This document shows, piece after piece, positions 1-10,104 of a stretch of DNA of 64,000 nucleotides. The position numbers and the translations under genes were made by a program. Each line of letters starts with the position of its first letter. Position 1 is the first letter of the stretch. The notes below the pieces were generated by a model. The model did not search any database. It was not told the DNA's origin and saw only the letters and a list, made by a program, of their open reading frames with translations. The stretch covers positions 109,245,001 through 109,309,000 of the forward strand of contig CM075651.1 in the NCBI GenBank assembly GCA_037953625.1. Direction: 5' to 3'. The DNA is from Crotalaria pallida. Its lineage: Eukaryota; Streptophyta; Magnoliopsida; Fabales; Fabaceae.

Positions 1-4
1 CATT

Positions 5-155
5 GTTTAGGATCATTGTAATGGTTCTTATAAGTCCTAATACACATTCCTAGACCATTCTTAGCCTTGAGAATACTCTCTTAACCATTCTACACTTGTT
101 AGAACCTCCAAGGACTCATGCTACACCCTCTACGTCCCTTGGGGTACGATGCAAT
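5..155 (+). repeat. Representative monomer (151 bp)
   Basis: First complete monomer, used here as the reference frame. Landmarks by position are: GTTTAGGATC at 1-10; ATTCTAATGG at 11-20; TTCTTATAAG at 21-30; ACACATTCC around 38-46; TAGACC at 47-52; the dyad ATTCTAA-GCCT-TTAGAAT at 53-70; TTAACCATTCTACACTTG around 77-94; AGAACCTCC at 98-105; AAGGACTCATGCTACACCC at 106-124; the only consensus CpG at 129-130 (TACGTC); and CCCTTGGGGACTC at 132-144. The last ~15 bases are the most variable segment. Common endings are GGGGACTCAAGC, GGGTAACATGC (one base shorter), GGGGTACCATGC and GGGGTACCAAGC. These endings are useful subtype labels. Confidence 0.95.
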
Positions 156-207
156 GTTTAGGATCATTATAATGGTTCTTATAAGACCTAATACACATTT
201 CTAGACC

Positions 208-225
208 ATTCTAAGCCTTTAGAAT
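208..225. other. 7-bp inverted repeat within the monomer
   Basis: ATTCTAA (208-214), a 4-base loop GCCT, and TTAGAAT (219-225) form a perfect 7-bp dyad at monomer positions 53-70. B-like and u1 monomers usually keep it perfect. A-like monomers have TTAGAGT in the right arm, a single mismatch. The element recurs in nearly every monomer. Short dyads are reported in centromeric satellites that lack a CENP-B box, but no function can be read from the sequence alone. Confidence 0.6.
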
Positions 226-1536
226 ACTCTCTGAACCATTCTACACTTGCTAGAACTTCCAAGGACTCATGCTACACCCTCTATGTACCTTGGGGACTCA
301 TGCAAAGTTTAGGATCATTCTAATGGTTCTTATAAGTCCTAATACACATTCCTAGACCATTCTAAGCCTTTAGAGTACTCTCTTAACCATTTTACACCTG
401 TTAGAACCTCCAAGGACTCATGCTAGACCCTCTACGTCCCATGGGGACTCAAGCATTGTTTAGGATCATTCTAATGGTTCTTATAAGACCTAATACACAT
501 TCCTAAACCATTCTAAGCCTTTAGAATACTCTCTTAAGCATTCTTCACTTGTTAGAACTTCCAAGGACTCATGCGACACCCTCTATGTCCCTTGGGGACT
601 CAAGCAAGGTTTAGGATCATTCTAATGGTTCTTATAAGTCCTAATACACATTCCTAGACCATTCTAAGCCTTTAGAGTACTCTCTTAACCATTCTACACT
701 TGTTAGAACCTATAAGGACTCATGCTACACCCTCTACGTCCCTTGAGGACTCAAGGAATGTTTATGATCATTCTAATGGTTCTTATAAGTCCTAATACAC
801 ATTCCTAGACCATTCTAAGCCTTTAGAGTACTCTCTTAACCATTCTACACTTGTTAGAACCTCCAAGGACTCATGCTACACACTCTACGTCCCTTGGGAT
901 ACCATGCTATGTTTAAAATCATTCTAATGGTTCGTATATGTCCTTATACACATTCCTAGCCATTCTAAGCCTTTAGAATACTCTCTTAACCATTCTACAC
1001 TTGTTAGAACTTCCAAGGACTCATGCTACACCCTCTATGTCCCTTGGGGACTCAAGCAAGGTTTAGGATCATTCTAATGGTTCTTATAAGTCCTAATACA
1101 CATTCCTAGACCATTCTAAGCCTTTAGAGTACTCTCTTAACCATTCTACACTTGTTAGAACCTATAAGGACTCATGCTACACCCTCTACGTCCCTTGGGG
1201 ACTCAAGGAATGTTTATGATCATTCTAATGGTTCTTATAAGTCCCAATACACATTCCTAGACCATTCTAAGCCTTTAGAGTACTCTCTTAACCATTCTAC
1301 ACTTGTTAGAACCTCCAAGGACTCATGCTACACCCTCTACGTCGCTTGGGTAACATGCAATGTTTAGGATCATTCTAATGGTTATTATAAGTCCTAATAC
1401 TCATTCCTTGACCATTCTAAGCCTTTAGAATACTCTCTTAACCTTTCCACACTTGTTAGAACGTCCAAGGACTCATACTACAACCTCTACGTCCCTTGGG
1501 GACTCAAGCATTGTTTAGGATCATTCTAATTGTTCT

Positions 1537-1544
1537 TATAAATA
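1537..1544 (+). other. TATAAATA motif in an A-like subtype
   Basis: A recurrent subtype replaces the usual TATAAGTCCTAAT by TATAAATAATAAC, creating a canonical TATA-box-like octamer. Other copies lie at 2,137-2,150, 5,760-5,770, 9,076-9,088, 14,645-14,658 and many later dimers. Variants with TATATATAATAAC occur near 29,109 and 31,520, and one with TATGTATAATAAC near 37,247. No transcription start or downstream gene is visible, so this is a sequence match only. Confidence 0.2.
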
Positions 1545-2390
1545 ATAACACACATTCCTAGACCATTCTAAGCCTTTAGAGTACTCTCTTAACCATTCTA
1601 CACTTGTTAGAACCTCCAAGGTCTCATGCTACACCCTCTACGTCCCTTGGGGTACCATGAAATGTTTAAAATCATTATAAAGGTTCGTATATGTCCTTAT
1701 ACACATTCCTAGACCATTCTAAGCCTTTAGAATACTCTCTTAACCATTCTACACTTGTTAGAACCTCCAAAGACTTATGCTACAACCTTTACATCCCTTG
1801 GGGACTCAAACAATGTTTAGGATCATTCTAATGGTTCTTATAAGTCCTGATACACATTCCTAGACCGTTCTAAGCCTTTAGAGTACTCTCTTAACCATTC
1901 TACACTTGTTAGAACCTCCAAGGACTCATGCTACACCCTCTACGTCCCATGGGTAACATGCAATGTTTAGGATCATTCTAATGGTTATTATAAGTCCTAA
2001 TACTCATTCCTAGACCATTCTAAGCCTTTAGAATACTCTCTTAACCTTTCCACACTTGTTAGAACGTCCAAGGACTCATGCTAGACCCTCTACGTCCCTT
2101 GGGGACTCAAGCATTATTTAGGATCATTCTAATTGTTCTTATAAATAATAACACACATTCCTAGACCATTCTAAGCCTTTAGAGTACTCTCTTAACCATT
2201 CTACACTTGTTAGAACCTCCAAGGTCTCATGCTACACCCTCTACGTCCCTTGGGTAACATGCAATGTTTAGGATCATTCTAATGGTTATTATAAGTCCTA
2301 ATACTCATTCCTAGACCATTCTAAGCCATTAGAATACTCTCTTAACCTTTCCACACTTGTTAGAACCTCCAAGGACTCATGCTACACCCT

Positions 2391-2398
2391 TTACGTCA
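2391..2398 (-). other. TGACGTAA (bZIP/CRE-like) motif in a B-like subtype
   Basis: In one recurrent B-like subtype the monomer end reads CTTTACGTCACTTGGGG instead of CTCTACGTCCCTTGGGG. On the minus strand this gives TGACGTAA, which matches the core of CRE/ATF sites and of plant TGACG bZIP sites. The subtype recurs throughout the window, for example near 2,535, 4,201, 7,820, 14,899, 24,539, 42,317 and 62,796, each time followed by a monomer starting GTTTAGTATC. It spread with its monomer, so abundance is not evidence of function. Confidence 0.2.
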
Positions 2399-2563
2399 CT
2401 TGGGGACTCTAGCATTGTTTAGTATCATTCTAATGGTTCTCATAAGTCCTAATACACATTCCTAGACCATTCTAAGCCTTTAGAATACTCTCTTAACCTT
2501 TCCACACTTGTTAGAACGTCCAAGGACTCATGCTACACCCTTTACGTCACTTGGGGACTCAAG

Positions 2564-4226
2564 CATTGTTTAGGATCATTGTAATGGTTCTTATAAGTCC
2601 TAATACACATTCCTAGACCATTCTTAGCCTTGAGAATACTCTCTTAACCATTCTACACTTGTTAGAACCTCCAAGGACTCATGCTACACCCTCTACGTCC
2701 CTTGGGGTACGATGCAATGTTTAGGATCATTATAATGGTTCTTATAAGACCTAATACACATTTCTAGACCATTCTAAGCCTTTAGAATACTCTCTGAACC
2801 ATTCTACACTTGCTAGAACTTCCAAGGACTCATGCTACACCCTCTATGTACCTTGGGGACTCATGCAAAGTTTAGGATCATTCTAATGGTTCTTATAAGT
2901 CCTAATACACATTCCTAGACCATTCTAAGCCTTTAGAGTACTCTCTTAACCATTTTACACCTGTTAGAACCTCCAAGGACTCATGCTAGACCCTCTACGT
3001 CCCATGGGGACTCAAGCATTGTTTAGGATCATTCTAATGGTTCTTATAAGACCTAATACACATTCCTAAACCATTCTAAGCCTTTAGAGTACTCTCTTAA
3101 CCATTCTACACTTGTTAGAACCTCCGAGGACTCATGCTACACACTCTACGTCCCTTGGGATACCATGCTATGTTTAAAATCATTCTAATGGTTCGTATAT
3201 GTCCTTATACACATTCCTAGCCATTCTAAGCCTTTAGAATACTCTCTTAACCATTCTACACTTGTTAGAACTTCCAAGGACTCATGCTACACCCTCTATG
3301 TCCCTTGGGGACTCAAGCAAGGTTTAGGATCATTCTAATGGTTCTTATAAGTCATAATACACATTCCTTGACCATTCTAAGCCTTTAGAGTACTCTCTTA
3401 ACCATTCTACACTTGTTAGAACCTATAAGGACTCATGCTACACCCTCTACGTCCCTTGAGGACTCAAGGAATGTTTATGATCATTCTAATGGTTCTTATA
3501 AGTCCTAATACACATTCCTAGACCATTCTAAGCCTTTAGAGTACTCTCTTAACCATTCTACACTTGTTAGAACCTCCAAGGACTCATGCTACACACTCTA
3601 CGTCCCTTGGGATACCATGCTATGTTTAAAATCATTCTAATGGTTCGTATATGTCCTTATACACATTCCTAGCCATTCTAAGCCTTTAGAATACTCTCTT
3701 AACCATTCTACACTTGTTAGAACTTCCAAGGACTCATGCTACACCCTCTATGTCCCTTGGGGACTCAAGCAAGGTTTAGGATCATTCTAATGGTTCTTAT
3801 AAGTCCTAATACACATTCCTAGACCATTCTAAGCCTTTAGAGTACTCTCTTAACCATTCTACACTTGTTAGAACCTATAAGGACTCATGCTACACCCTCT
3901 ACGTCCCTTGGGGACTCAAAGAATGTTTATGATCATTCTAATGGTTCTTATAAGTCCCAATACACATTCCTAGACCATTCTAAGCCTTTAGAGTACTCTC
4001 CTAACCATTCTACACTTGTTAGAACCTCCAAGGACTCATGCTACACCCTCTACGTCCCTTGGGGTACCATGCAATGTTTAGGATCATTCTAATGGTTATT
4101 ATAAGTCCTAATACTCATTCCTAGACCATTCTAAGTCTTTAGAATACTCTCTTAACCTTTCCACACTTGTTAGAACCTCCAAGGACTCATGCTACACCCT
4201 TTACGTCACTTGGGGACTCAAGCATT
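2564..4226 (+). repeat. Nested, rearranged copy of the same block (11 monomers)
   Basis: It starts like base 1 (CATTGTTTAGGATCATTGTAATGG, with CTTAGCCTTGAG) and follows copy 1 to about 3,090. At TTTAGA it switches from the register of ~527 to that of ~829, skipping two monomers. It then returns to the register of ~609 (CCTATAAGGACTC again near 3,420) and runs on to about 4,090 with the order of copy 1. The u1-like monomers at 3,172 and 3,624 are therefore 452 bp apart, a spacing not found elsewhere. This looks like unequal exchange or replication slippage between misaligned monomers. Confidence 0.75.
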
Positions 4227-6710
4227 GTTTAGGATCATTGTAATGGTTCTTATAAGTCCTAATACACATTCCTAGACCATTCTTAGCCTTGAGAATACTC
4301 TCTTAACCATTCTACACTTGTTAGAACCTCCAAGGACTCATGCTACACCCTCTACGTCCCTTGGGGTACGATGCAATGTTTAGGATCATTATAATGGTTC
4401 TTATAAGACCTAATACACATTTCTAGACCATTCTAAGCCTTTAGAATACTCTCTGAACCATTCTACACTTGCTAGAACTTCCAAGGACTCATGCTACACC
4501 CTCTATGTACCTTGGGGACTCATGCAAAGTTTAGGATCATTCTAATGGTTCTTATAAGTCCTAATACACATTCCTAGACCATTCTAAGCCTTTAGAGTAC
4601 TCTCTTAACCATTTTACACCTGTTAGAACCTCCAAGGACTCATGCTAGACCCTCTACGTCCCATGGGGACTCAAGCATTGTTTAGGATCATTCTAATGGT
4701 TCTTATAAGACCTAATACACATTCCTAAACCATTCTAAGCCTTTAGAATACTCTCTTAAGCATTCTTCACTTGTTAGAGCTTCCAAGGACTCATGCGACA
4801 CCCTCTATGTCCCTTGGGGACTCAAGCAAGGTTTAGGATCATTCTAATGGTTCTTATAAGTCCTAATACACATTCCTAGACCATTCTAAGCCTTTAGAGT
4901 ACTCTCTTAACCATTCTACACTTGTTAGAACCTATAAGGACTCATGCTACACCCTCTACGTCCCTTGAGGACTCAAGGAATGTTTATGATCATTCTAATG
5001 GTTCTTATAAGTCCTAATACACATTCCTAGACCATTCTAAGCCTTTAGAGTACTCTCTTAACCATTCTACACTTGTTAGAACCTCCAAGGACTCATGCTA
5101 CACACTCTACGTCCCTTGGGATACCATGCTATGTTTAAAATCATTCTAATGGTTCGTATATGTCCTTATACACATTCCTAGCCATTCTAAGCCTTTAGAA
5201 TACTCTCTTAACCATTCTACACTTGTTAGAACTTCCAAGGACTCATGCTACACCCTCTATGTCCCTTGGGGACTCAAGCAAGGTTTAGGATCATTCTAAT
5301 GGTTCTTATAAGTCCTAATACACATTCCTAGACCATTCTAAGCCTTTAGAGTACTCTCTTAACCATTCTACACTTGTTAGAACCTATAAGGACTCATGCT
5401 ACACCCTCTACGTCCCTTGGGGACTCAAGGAATGTTTATGATCATTCTAATGGTTCTTATAAGTCCCAATACACATTCCTAGACCATTCTAAGCCTTTAG
5501 AGTACTCTCTTAACCATTCTACACTTGTTAGAACCTCCAAGGACTCATGCTACACCCTCTACGTCGCTTGGGTAACATGCAATGTTTAGGATCATTCTAA
5601 TGGTTATTATAAGTCCTAATACTCATTCCTTGACCATTCTAAGCCTTTAGAATACTCTCTTAACCTTTCCACACTTGTTAGAACGTCCAAGGATTCATAC
5701 TACAACCTCTACGTCCCTTGGGGACTCAAGCATTGTTTAGGATCATTCTAATTGTTCTTATAAATAATAACACACATTCCTAGACCATTCTAAGCCTTTA
5801 GAGTACTCTCTTAACCATTCTACACTTGTTAGAACCTCCAAGGTCTCATGCTACACCCTCTACGTCCCTTGGGGTACCATGAAATGTTTAAAATCATTAT
5901 AAAGGTTCGTATATGTCCTTATACACATTCCTAGACCATTCTAAGCCTTTAGAATACTCTCTTAACCATTCTACACTTGTTAGAACCTCCAAAGACTTAT
6001 GCTACAACCTTTACATCCCTTGGGGACTCAAACAATGTTTAGGATCATTCTAATGGTTCTTATAAGTCCTGATACACATTCCTAGACCGTTCTAAGCCTT
6101 TAGAGTACTCTCTTAACCATTCTACACTTGTTAGAACCTCCAAGGACTCATGCTACACCCTCTACGTCCCATGGGTAACATGCAATGTTTAGGATCATTC
6201 TAATGGTTATTATAAGTCCTAATACTCATTCCTAGACCATTCTAAGCCTTTAGAATACTCTCTTAACCTTTCCACACTTGTTAGAACGTCCAAGGACTCA
6301 TGCTAGACCCTCTACGTCCCTTGGGGACTCAAGCATTATTTAGGATCATTCTAATTGTTCTTATAAATAATAACACACATTCCTAGACCATTCTAAGCCT
6401 TTAGAGTACTCTCTTAACCATTCTACACTTGTTAGAACCTCCAAGGTCTCATGCTACACCCTCTACGTCCCTTGGGTAACATGCAATGTTTAGGATCATT
6501 CTAATGGTTATTATAAGTCCTAATACTCATTCCTAGACCATTCTAAGCCATTAGAATACTCTCTTAACCTTTCCACACTTGTTAGAACCTCCAAGGACTC
6601 ATGCTACACCCTTTACGTCACTTGGGGACTCTAGCATTGTTTAGTATCATTCTAATGGTTCTCATAAGTCCTAATACACATTCCTAGACCATTCTAAGCC
6701 TTTAGAGTAC
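4223..6710 (+). repeat. Large duplication, copy 2 (16.5 monomers)
   Basis: Partner of 1-2,488 at +4,222 bp. Monomer order is preserved throughout, including the AAGGTTTAGG monomer (609 and 4,831), the u1-like monomers (911/5,133 and 1,664/5,886) and the TATAAATAATAAC monomers. Small differences include GTTAGAGCTTCC near 4,775 where copy 1 has GTTAGAACTTCC, and GGATTCATAC near 5,690 where copy 1 has GGACTCATAC. The near-identity shows that the 28-monomer offset is a recent event relative to divergence among monomers. Confidence 0.85.
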
Positions 6711-9021
6711 TCTCTTAACCATTCTACACTTGTTAGAACCTCCAAGGACTCATGCTACACCCTCTACGTCCCATGGGGTACCATGCAATGTTAAGGATCA
6801 TTCTAATGTTTATTATAAGTCCTAATACTCATTCCTAGACCATTCTAAGCCTTTAGAATACTCTCTTAACCATTCTACACTTGTTAGAACCTCCAAGGAC
6901 TCATGCTAGACCCTCTACATCCCTTGGGGACTCAAGCATTGTTTAGGATCATTCTAATTGTTCTTATAAGTCCAAACACACATTCCTAGACCATTATAAG
7001 CCTTTAGAGTACTCTCTTAACCATTCTAAACTTGTTAGAACCTCCAAGGACTCATGCTACACCCTCTACGTCCCTTGGGGTACCATGCAATGTTTAAAAT
7101 CTTTCTAAAGGTTCGTATATGTCCTTATACACATTTCTAGCCATGCTAAGCCTTTAGAATACTCTCTTAACCATTCTACATTTGTTAGAACCTCCAAAGA
7201 CTTATGATACAACCTCTACATCCCTTGGGGACTCAAACAATGTTTAGGATCATTCTAATGGTTCTTATAAGTCCTGATACACATTCCTAGACCATTCTAA
7301 GCCTTTAGAGAACTCTCTTAACCATTCTACACTTGTTAGAACCTCCAAGGACTCATGCTACACCCTCTACGTCCCTTGGGGTACCAAGCAATGTTTAGGA
7401 TCATTCTAATGGTTATTATAAGTCCTAATACTCTTTCCTAGACCATTCTAAGCCTTTAGAATACTCTCTTAACCTTTCCACACTTGTTAGAACCTCCAAG
7501 GACTCATGCTACACCCTCTACGTCCCTTGGGGACTCAAGCATTGTTTAGGATCATTCAAATGGTTCTTATAAGTCCAAATACACATTCCTACACCATTCT
7601 AAGCCTTTAGAGGACTCTCTTAACCATTCTACACTTGTTAGAACCTCCAAGGACTCATGCTACACCCTCTACGTCCCTTGGGTAACATGCAATGGTTAGG
7701 ATCATTCTAATGGTTATTATAAGTCCTAATACTCATTCCTAGACCATTCTAAGCCTTTAGAATACTCGCTTAACCTTTCCACACTTGTTAGAACCTCCAA
7801 GGACTCATGCTACACCCTTTACGTCACTTGGGGACTCAAGCATTGTTTAGTATCATTCTAATGGTTCTTATAAGTCCTAATACACATTCCTAGACGATTC
7901 TAAGCCTTTAGAGTACTCTCTTAACCATTCTACACTTGTTAGAACCTCCAAGGACTCATGCTACACCCTCTACGTCCCATGGGGTACCATGCAATGTTAA
8001 GGATCATTCTAATGTTTATTATAAGTTCTAATACTCATTCCTAGACCATTCTAAGCCTTTAGAATACTCTCTTAACCATTCTACACTTGTTAGAACCTCC
8101 AAGGACTCATGCTAGACCCTCTACATCCCTTGGGGACTCAAGCATTGTTTAGGATCATTCTAATTGTTCTTATAAGTCCAAACACACATTCCTAGACCAT
8201 TATAAGCCTTTAGAGTACTCTCTTAACCATTCTAAACTTGTTAGAACCTCCAAGGACTCATGCTACACCCTCTACGTCCCTTGGGGTACCATGCAATGTT
8301 TAAAATCTTTCTAAAGGTTCGTATATGTCCTTATACACATTTCTAGCCATGCTAAGCCTTTAGAATACTCTCTTAACCATTCTACACTTGTTAGAACCTC
8401 CAAAGACTTATGATACAACCTCTACATCCCTTGGGGACTCAAACAATGTTTAGGATCATTCTAATGGTTCTTATAAGTCCTGATACACATTCCTAGACCA
8501 TTCTAAGCCTTTAGAGAATTCTCTTAACCATTCTACACTTGTTAGAACCTCCAAGGACTCATGCTACACCCTCTACGTCCCTTGGGGTACCAAGCAATGT
8601 TTAGGATCATTCTAATGGTTATTATAAGTCCTAATACTCTTTCCTAGACCATTCTAAGCCTTTAGAATACTCTCTTAACCTTTCCACACTTGTTAGAACC
8701 TCCAAGGACTCATGCTACACCCTCTACGTCCCTTGGGGACTCAAGCATTGTTTAGGATCATTCAAATGGTTCTTATAAGTCCAAATACACATTCCTACAC
8801 CATTCTAAGCCTTTAGAGTACACTCTTAACCATTCTACACTTGTTAGAACCTCCAAGGACTCATGCTACACCCTCTACGTCCCTTGGGTAACATGCAATG
8901 TTTAGGATCATTCTAATGGTTATTATAAGTCCTAATACTCATTCCTAGACCATTCTAAGCCTTTAGAATACTCGCTTAACCTTTCCACACTTGTTAAAAC
9001 CTCCAAGGACTCATGCTAGAC
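6639..9021 (+). repeat. 8-monomer HOR, 1,206 bp, ~2 copies
   Basis: Copies start at 6,639 and 7,845 (GTTTAGTATC monomers). They share, in order, GTTAAGGATC (6,790 and 7,996), TCCAAACACAC, u1 (7,092 and 8,298), CCTGATACAC, GGGGTACCAAGC, TCATTCAAATGG and an ACTCGCTTAACC monomer. About six differences are visible, for instance CTACATTTG/CTACACTTG (7,177/8,383), AGAGAACTC/AGAGAATTC (7,309/8,515) and ATGGTTAGG/ATGTTTAGG. That is roughly 99.5% identity over 1.2 kb. The second copy ends inside its seventh monomer, where GCTACACCCTTT is replaced by GCTAGACCCTCT. Confidence 0.85.
7092..7241 (+). repeat. Divergent 150-bp subtype 'u1' (representative)
   Basis: The most divergent recurring monomer. Its first half reads GTTTAAAATC, then TCTAAAGG, GTTCGTATATG, TCCTTATACAC and TCTAGCCATG in place of the usual sequence, and it usually ends ACTCAAACAATG. 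I located 48 copies by start: 911, 1664, 3172, 3624, 5133, 5886, 7092, 8298, 10557, 11761, 13869, 14170, 15827, 17484, 19141, 20797, 23207, 25619, 26824, 27728, 30139, 32249, 34058, 36771, 37975, 39481, 40384, 41890, 42795, 43397, 44300, 44902, 45805, 47010, 48215, 49119, 50023, 50625, 51830, 54089, 55595, 56197, 57401, 58003, 59208, 60413, 61618 and 63275. It carries a second CpG (TTCG) and a TTTAAA site that ordinary monomers lack. The six copies before 6,000 are intermediate forms. Confidence 0.92.
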
Positions 9022-10104
9022 CCTCTACGTCCCTTGGGGACTCAAGCATTGTTTAGGATCATTCTAATTGTTCTTATAAATAATAACACACATTCCTAGA
9101 CCATTCTAAGCCTTTAGAGTACTCTCTTAACCATTCTACACTTGTTAGAACCTCCAAGGACTCATGCTACACCCTCTACGTCCCTTGGGTAACATGCAAT
9201 GTTTAGGATCATTCTAATGGTTATTATAAGTCCTAATACTCATTCCTACACCATTCTAAGCCTTTAGAATACTCTCTTAACCTTTCCACACTTGTTAGAA
9301 CCTCCAAGGACTCATGCTACACCCTTTACGTCACTTGGGGACTCAAGCATTGTTTAGTATCATTCTAATGGTTCTTATAAGTCCTAATACACATTCCTAG
9401 ACCATTCTAAGCCTTTAGAGTACTCTCTTAACCATTCTACACTTGTTAGAACCTCCAAGGACTCATGCTACACCCTCTACGTCCCATGGGGTACCATGCA
9501 ATGTTTAGGATCATTCTAATGGTTATTAAAAGTCCTAATACTCATTCCTAGACCATTCTAAGCCTTTAGAATACTCTCTTAACCTCTCCACACTTGCTAG
9601 AACGTCCAAGGACTCATGCTACAACCTCTACGTCCCTTGGGGACTCAAGCATTGTTTAGGATCATTCTAATTGTTCTTATAAATAATAACACACATTCCT
9701 AGACCATTCTAAGCCTTTAGAGTACTCTCTTAACCATTCTACACTTGTTAGAACCTCCAAGGACTCATGCTACACCCTCTACGTCCCTTGGGGTACCTAG
9801 CAATGTTTAGGATTATTCTAATGGTTATTATAAGTCCTAATACTCTTTCCTAGACCATTCTAATCCTTTAGAATACTCTCTTAACCTTTCCACACTTGTT
9901 AGAACCTCCAAGGACTCATGCTACACCCTCTACGTCCCTTGGGACTCAAGCATTGTTTAGGATCATTCTAATGGTTCTTATAAGTCCTAATAAACATTCC
10001 TACACCATTCTAAGCCTTTAGAGTACTCTCTAAACCATTCTACACTTGTTAGAACCTCCAAGGACTCATGCTACACCCTCTACGTCCCTTGGGTAACAAT
10101 CAAT
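9022..10104 (+). repeat. Mixed monomers, no local HOR
   Basis: About seven monomers joining two 8-mer domains. The segment around 9,236-9,780 (CCTACACC with TTTAGAATACTC, then CCTCTCCACACTTGCTAGAACG at 9,593) recurs about 3,302 bp (22 monomers) later near 12,540-13,080. Near 9,945 one monomer has CCCTTGGGACTC, two G shorter than usual. Nothing other than satellite is present. Confidence 0.75.

Larger units (their letters stand above)
1..2488 (+). repeat. Large duplication, copy 1 (16.5 monomers)
   Basis: This block is repeated at 4,223-6,710, an offset of 4,222 bp or 28 monomers. Shared private features include CTTAGCCTTGAG (from ~60 and ~4,282), CCTATAAGGACTC, GGAATGTTTATGATC (755 and 4,977), CCCTTGGGATACC and CTCATAAGTCC (~2,438 and ~6,660). 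The copies part at the TTTAGAATACTC/TTTAGAGTACTC position near 2,489/6,711. Few substitutions separate them by eye. The block has no simple short HOR; its u1-like monomers (911, 1664) are intermediate forms that keep CATTCTAATGG or CATTATAAAGG. Confidence 0.85.

Noticed and set aside
5..15. Telomere-like TTTAGG at each monomer start
   Set aside because: It occurs once per 151 bp followed by ATC, not as tandem TTTAGGG or TTAGG, so it is not interstitial telomere repeat.
1152..1367. 71-codon open frame, repeated identically at 5,374-5,589 and nearly so at 3,865-4,092
   Set aside because: It lies wholly inside satellite monomers. 151 is not a multiple of 3, so the frame simply reads through successive monomers until a stop. 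The identity at 5,374 comes from the 4,222-bp duplication, not coding selection. There is no domain or gene context.
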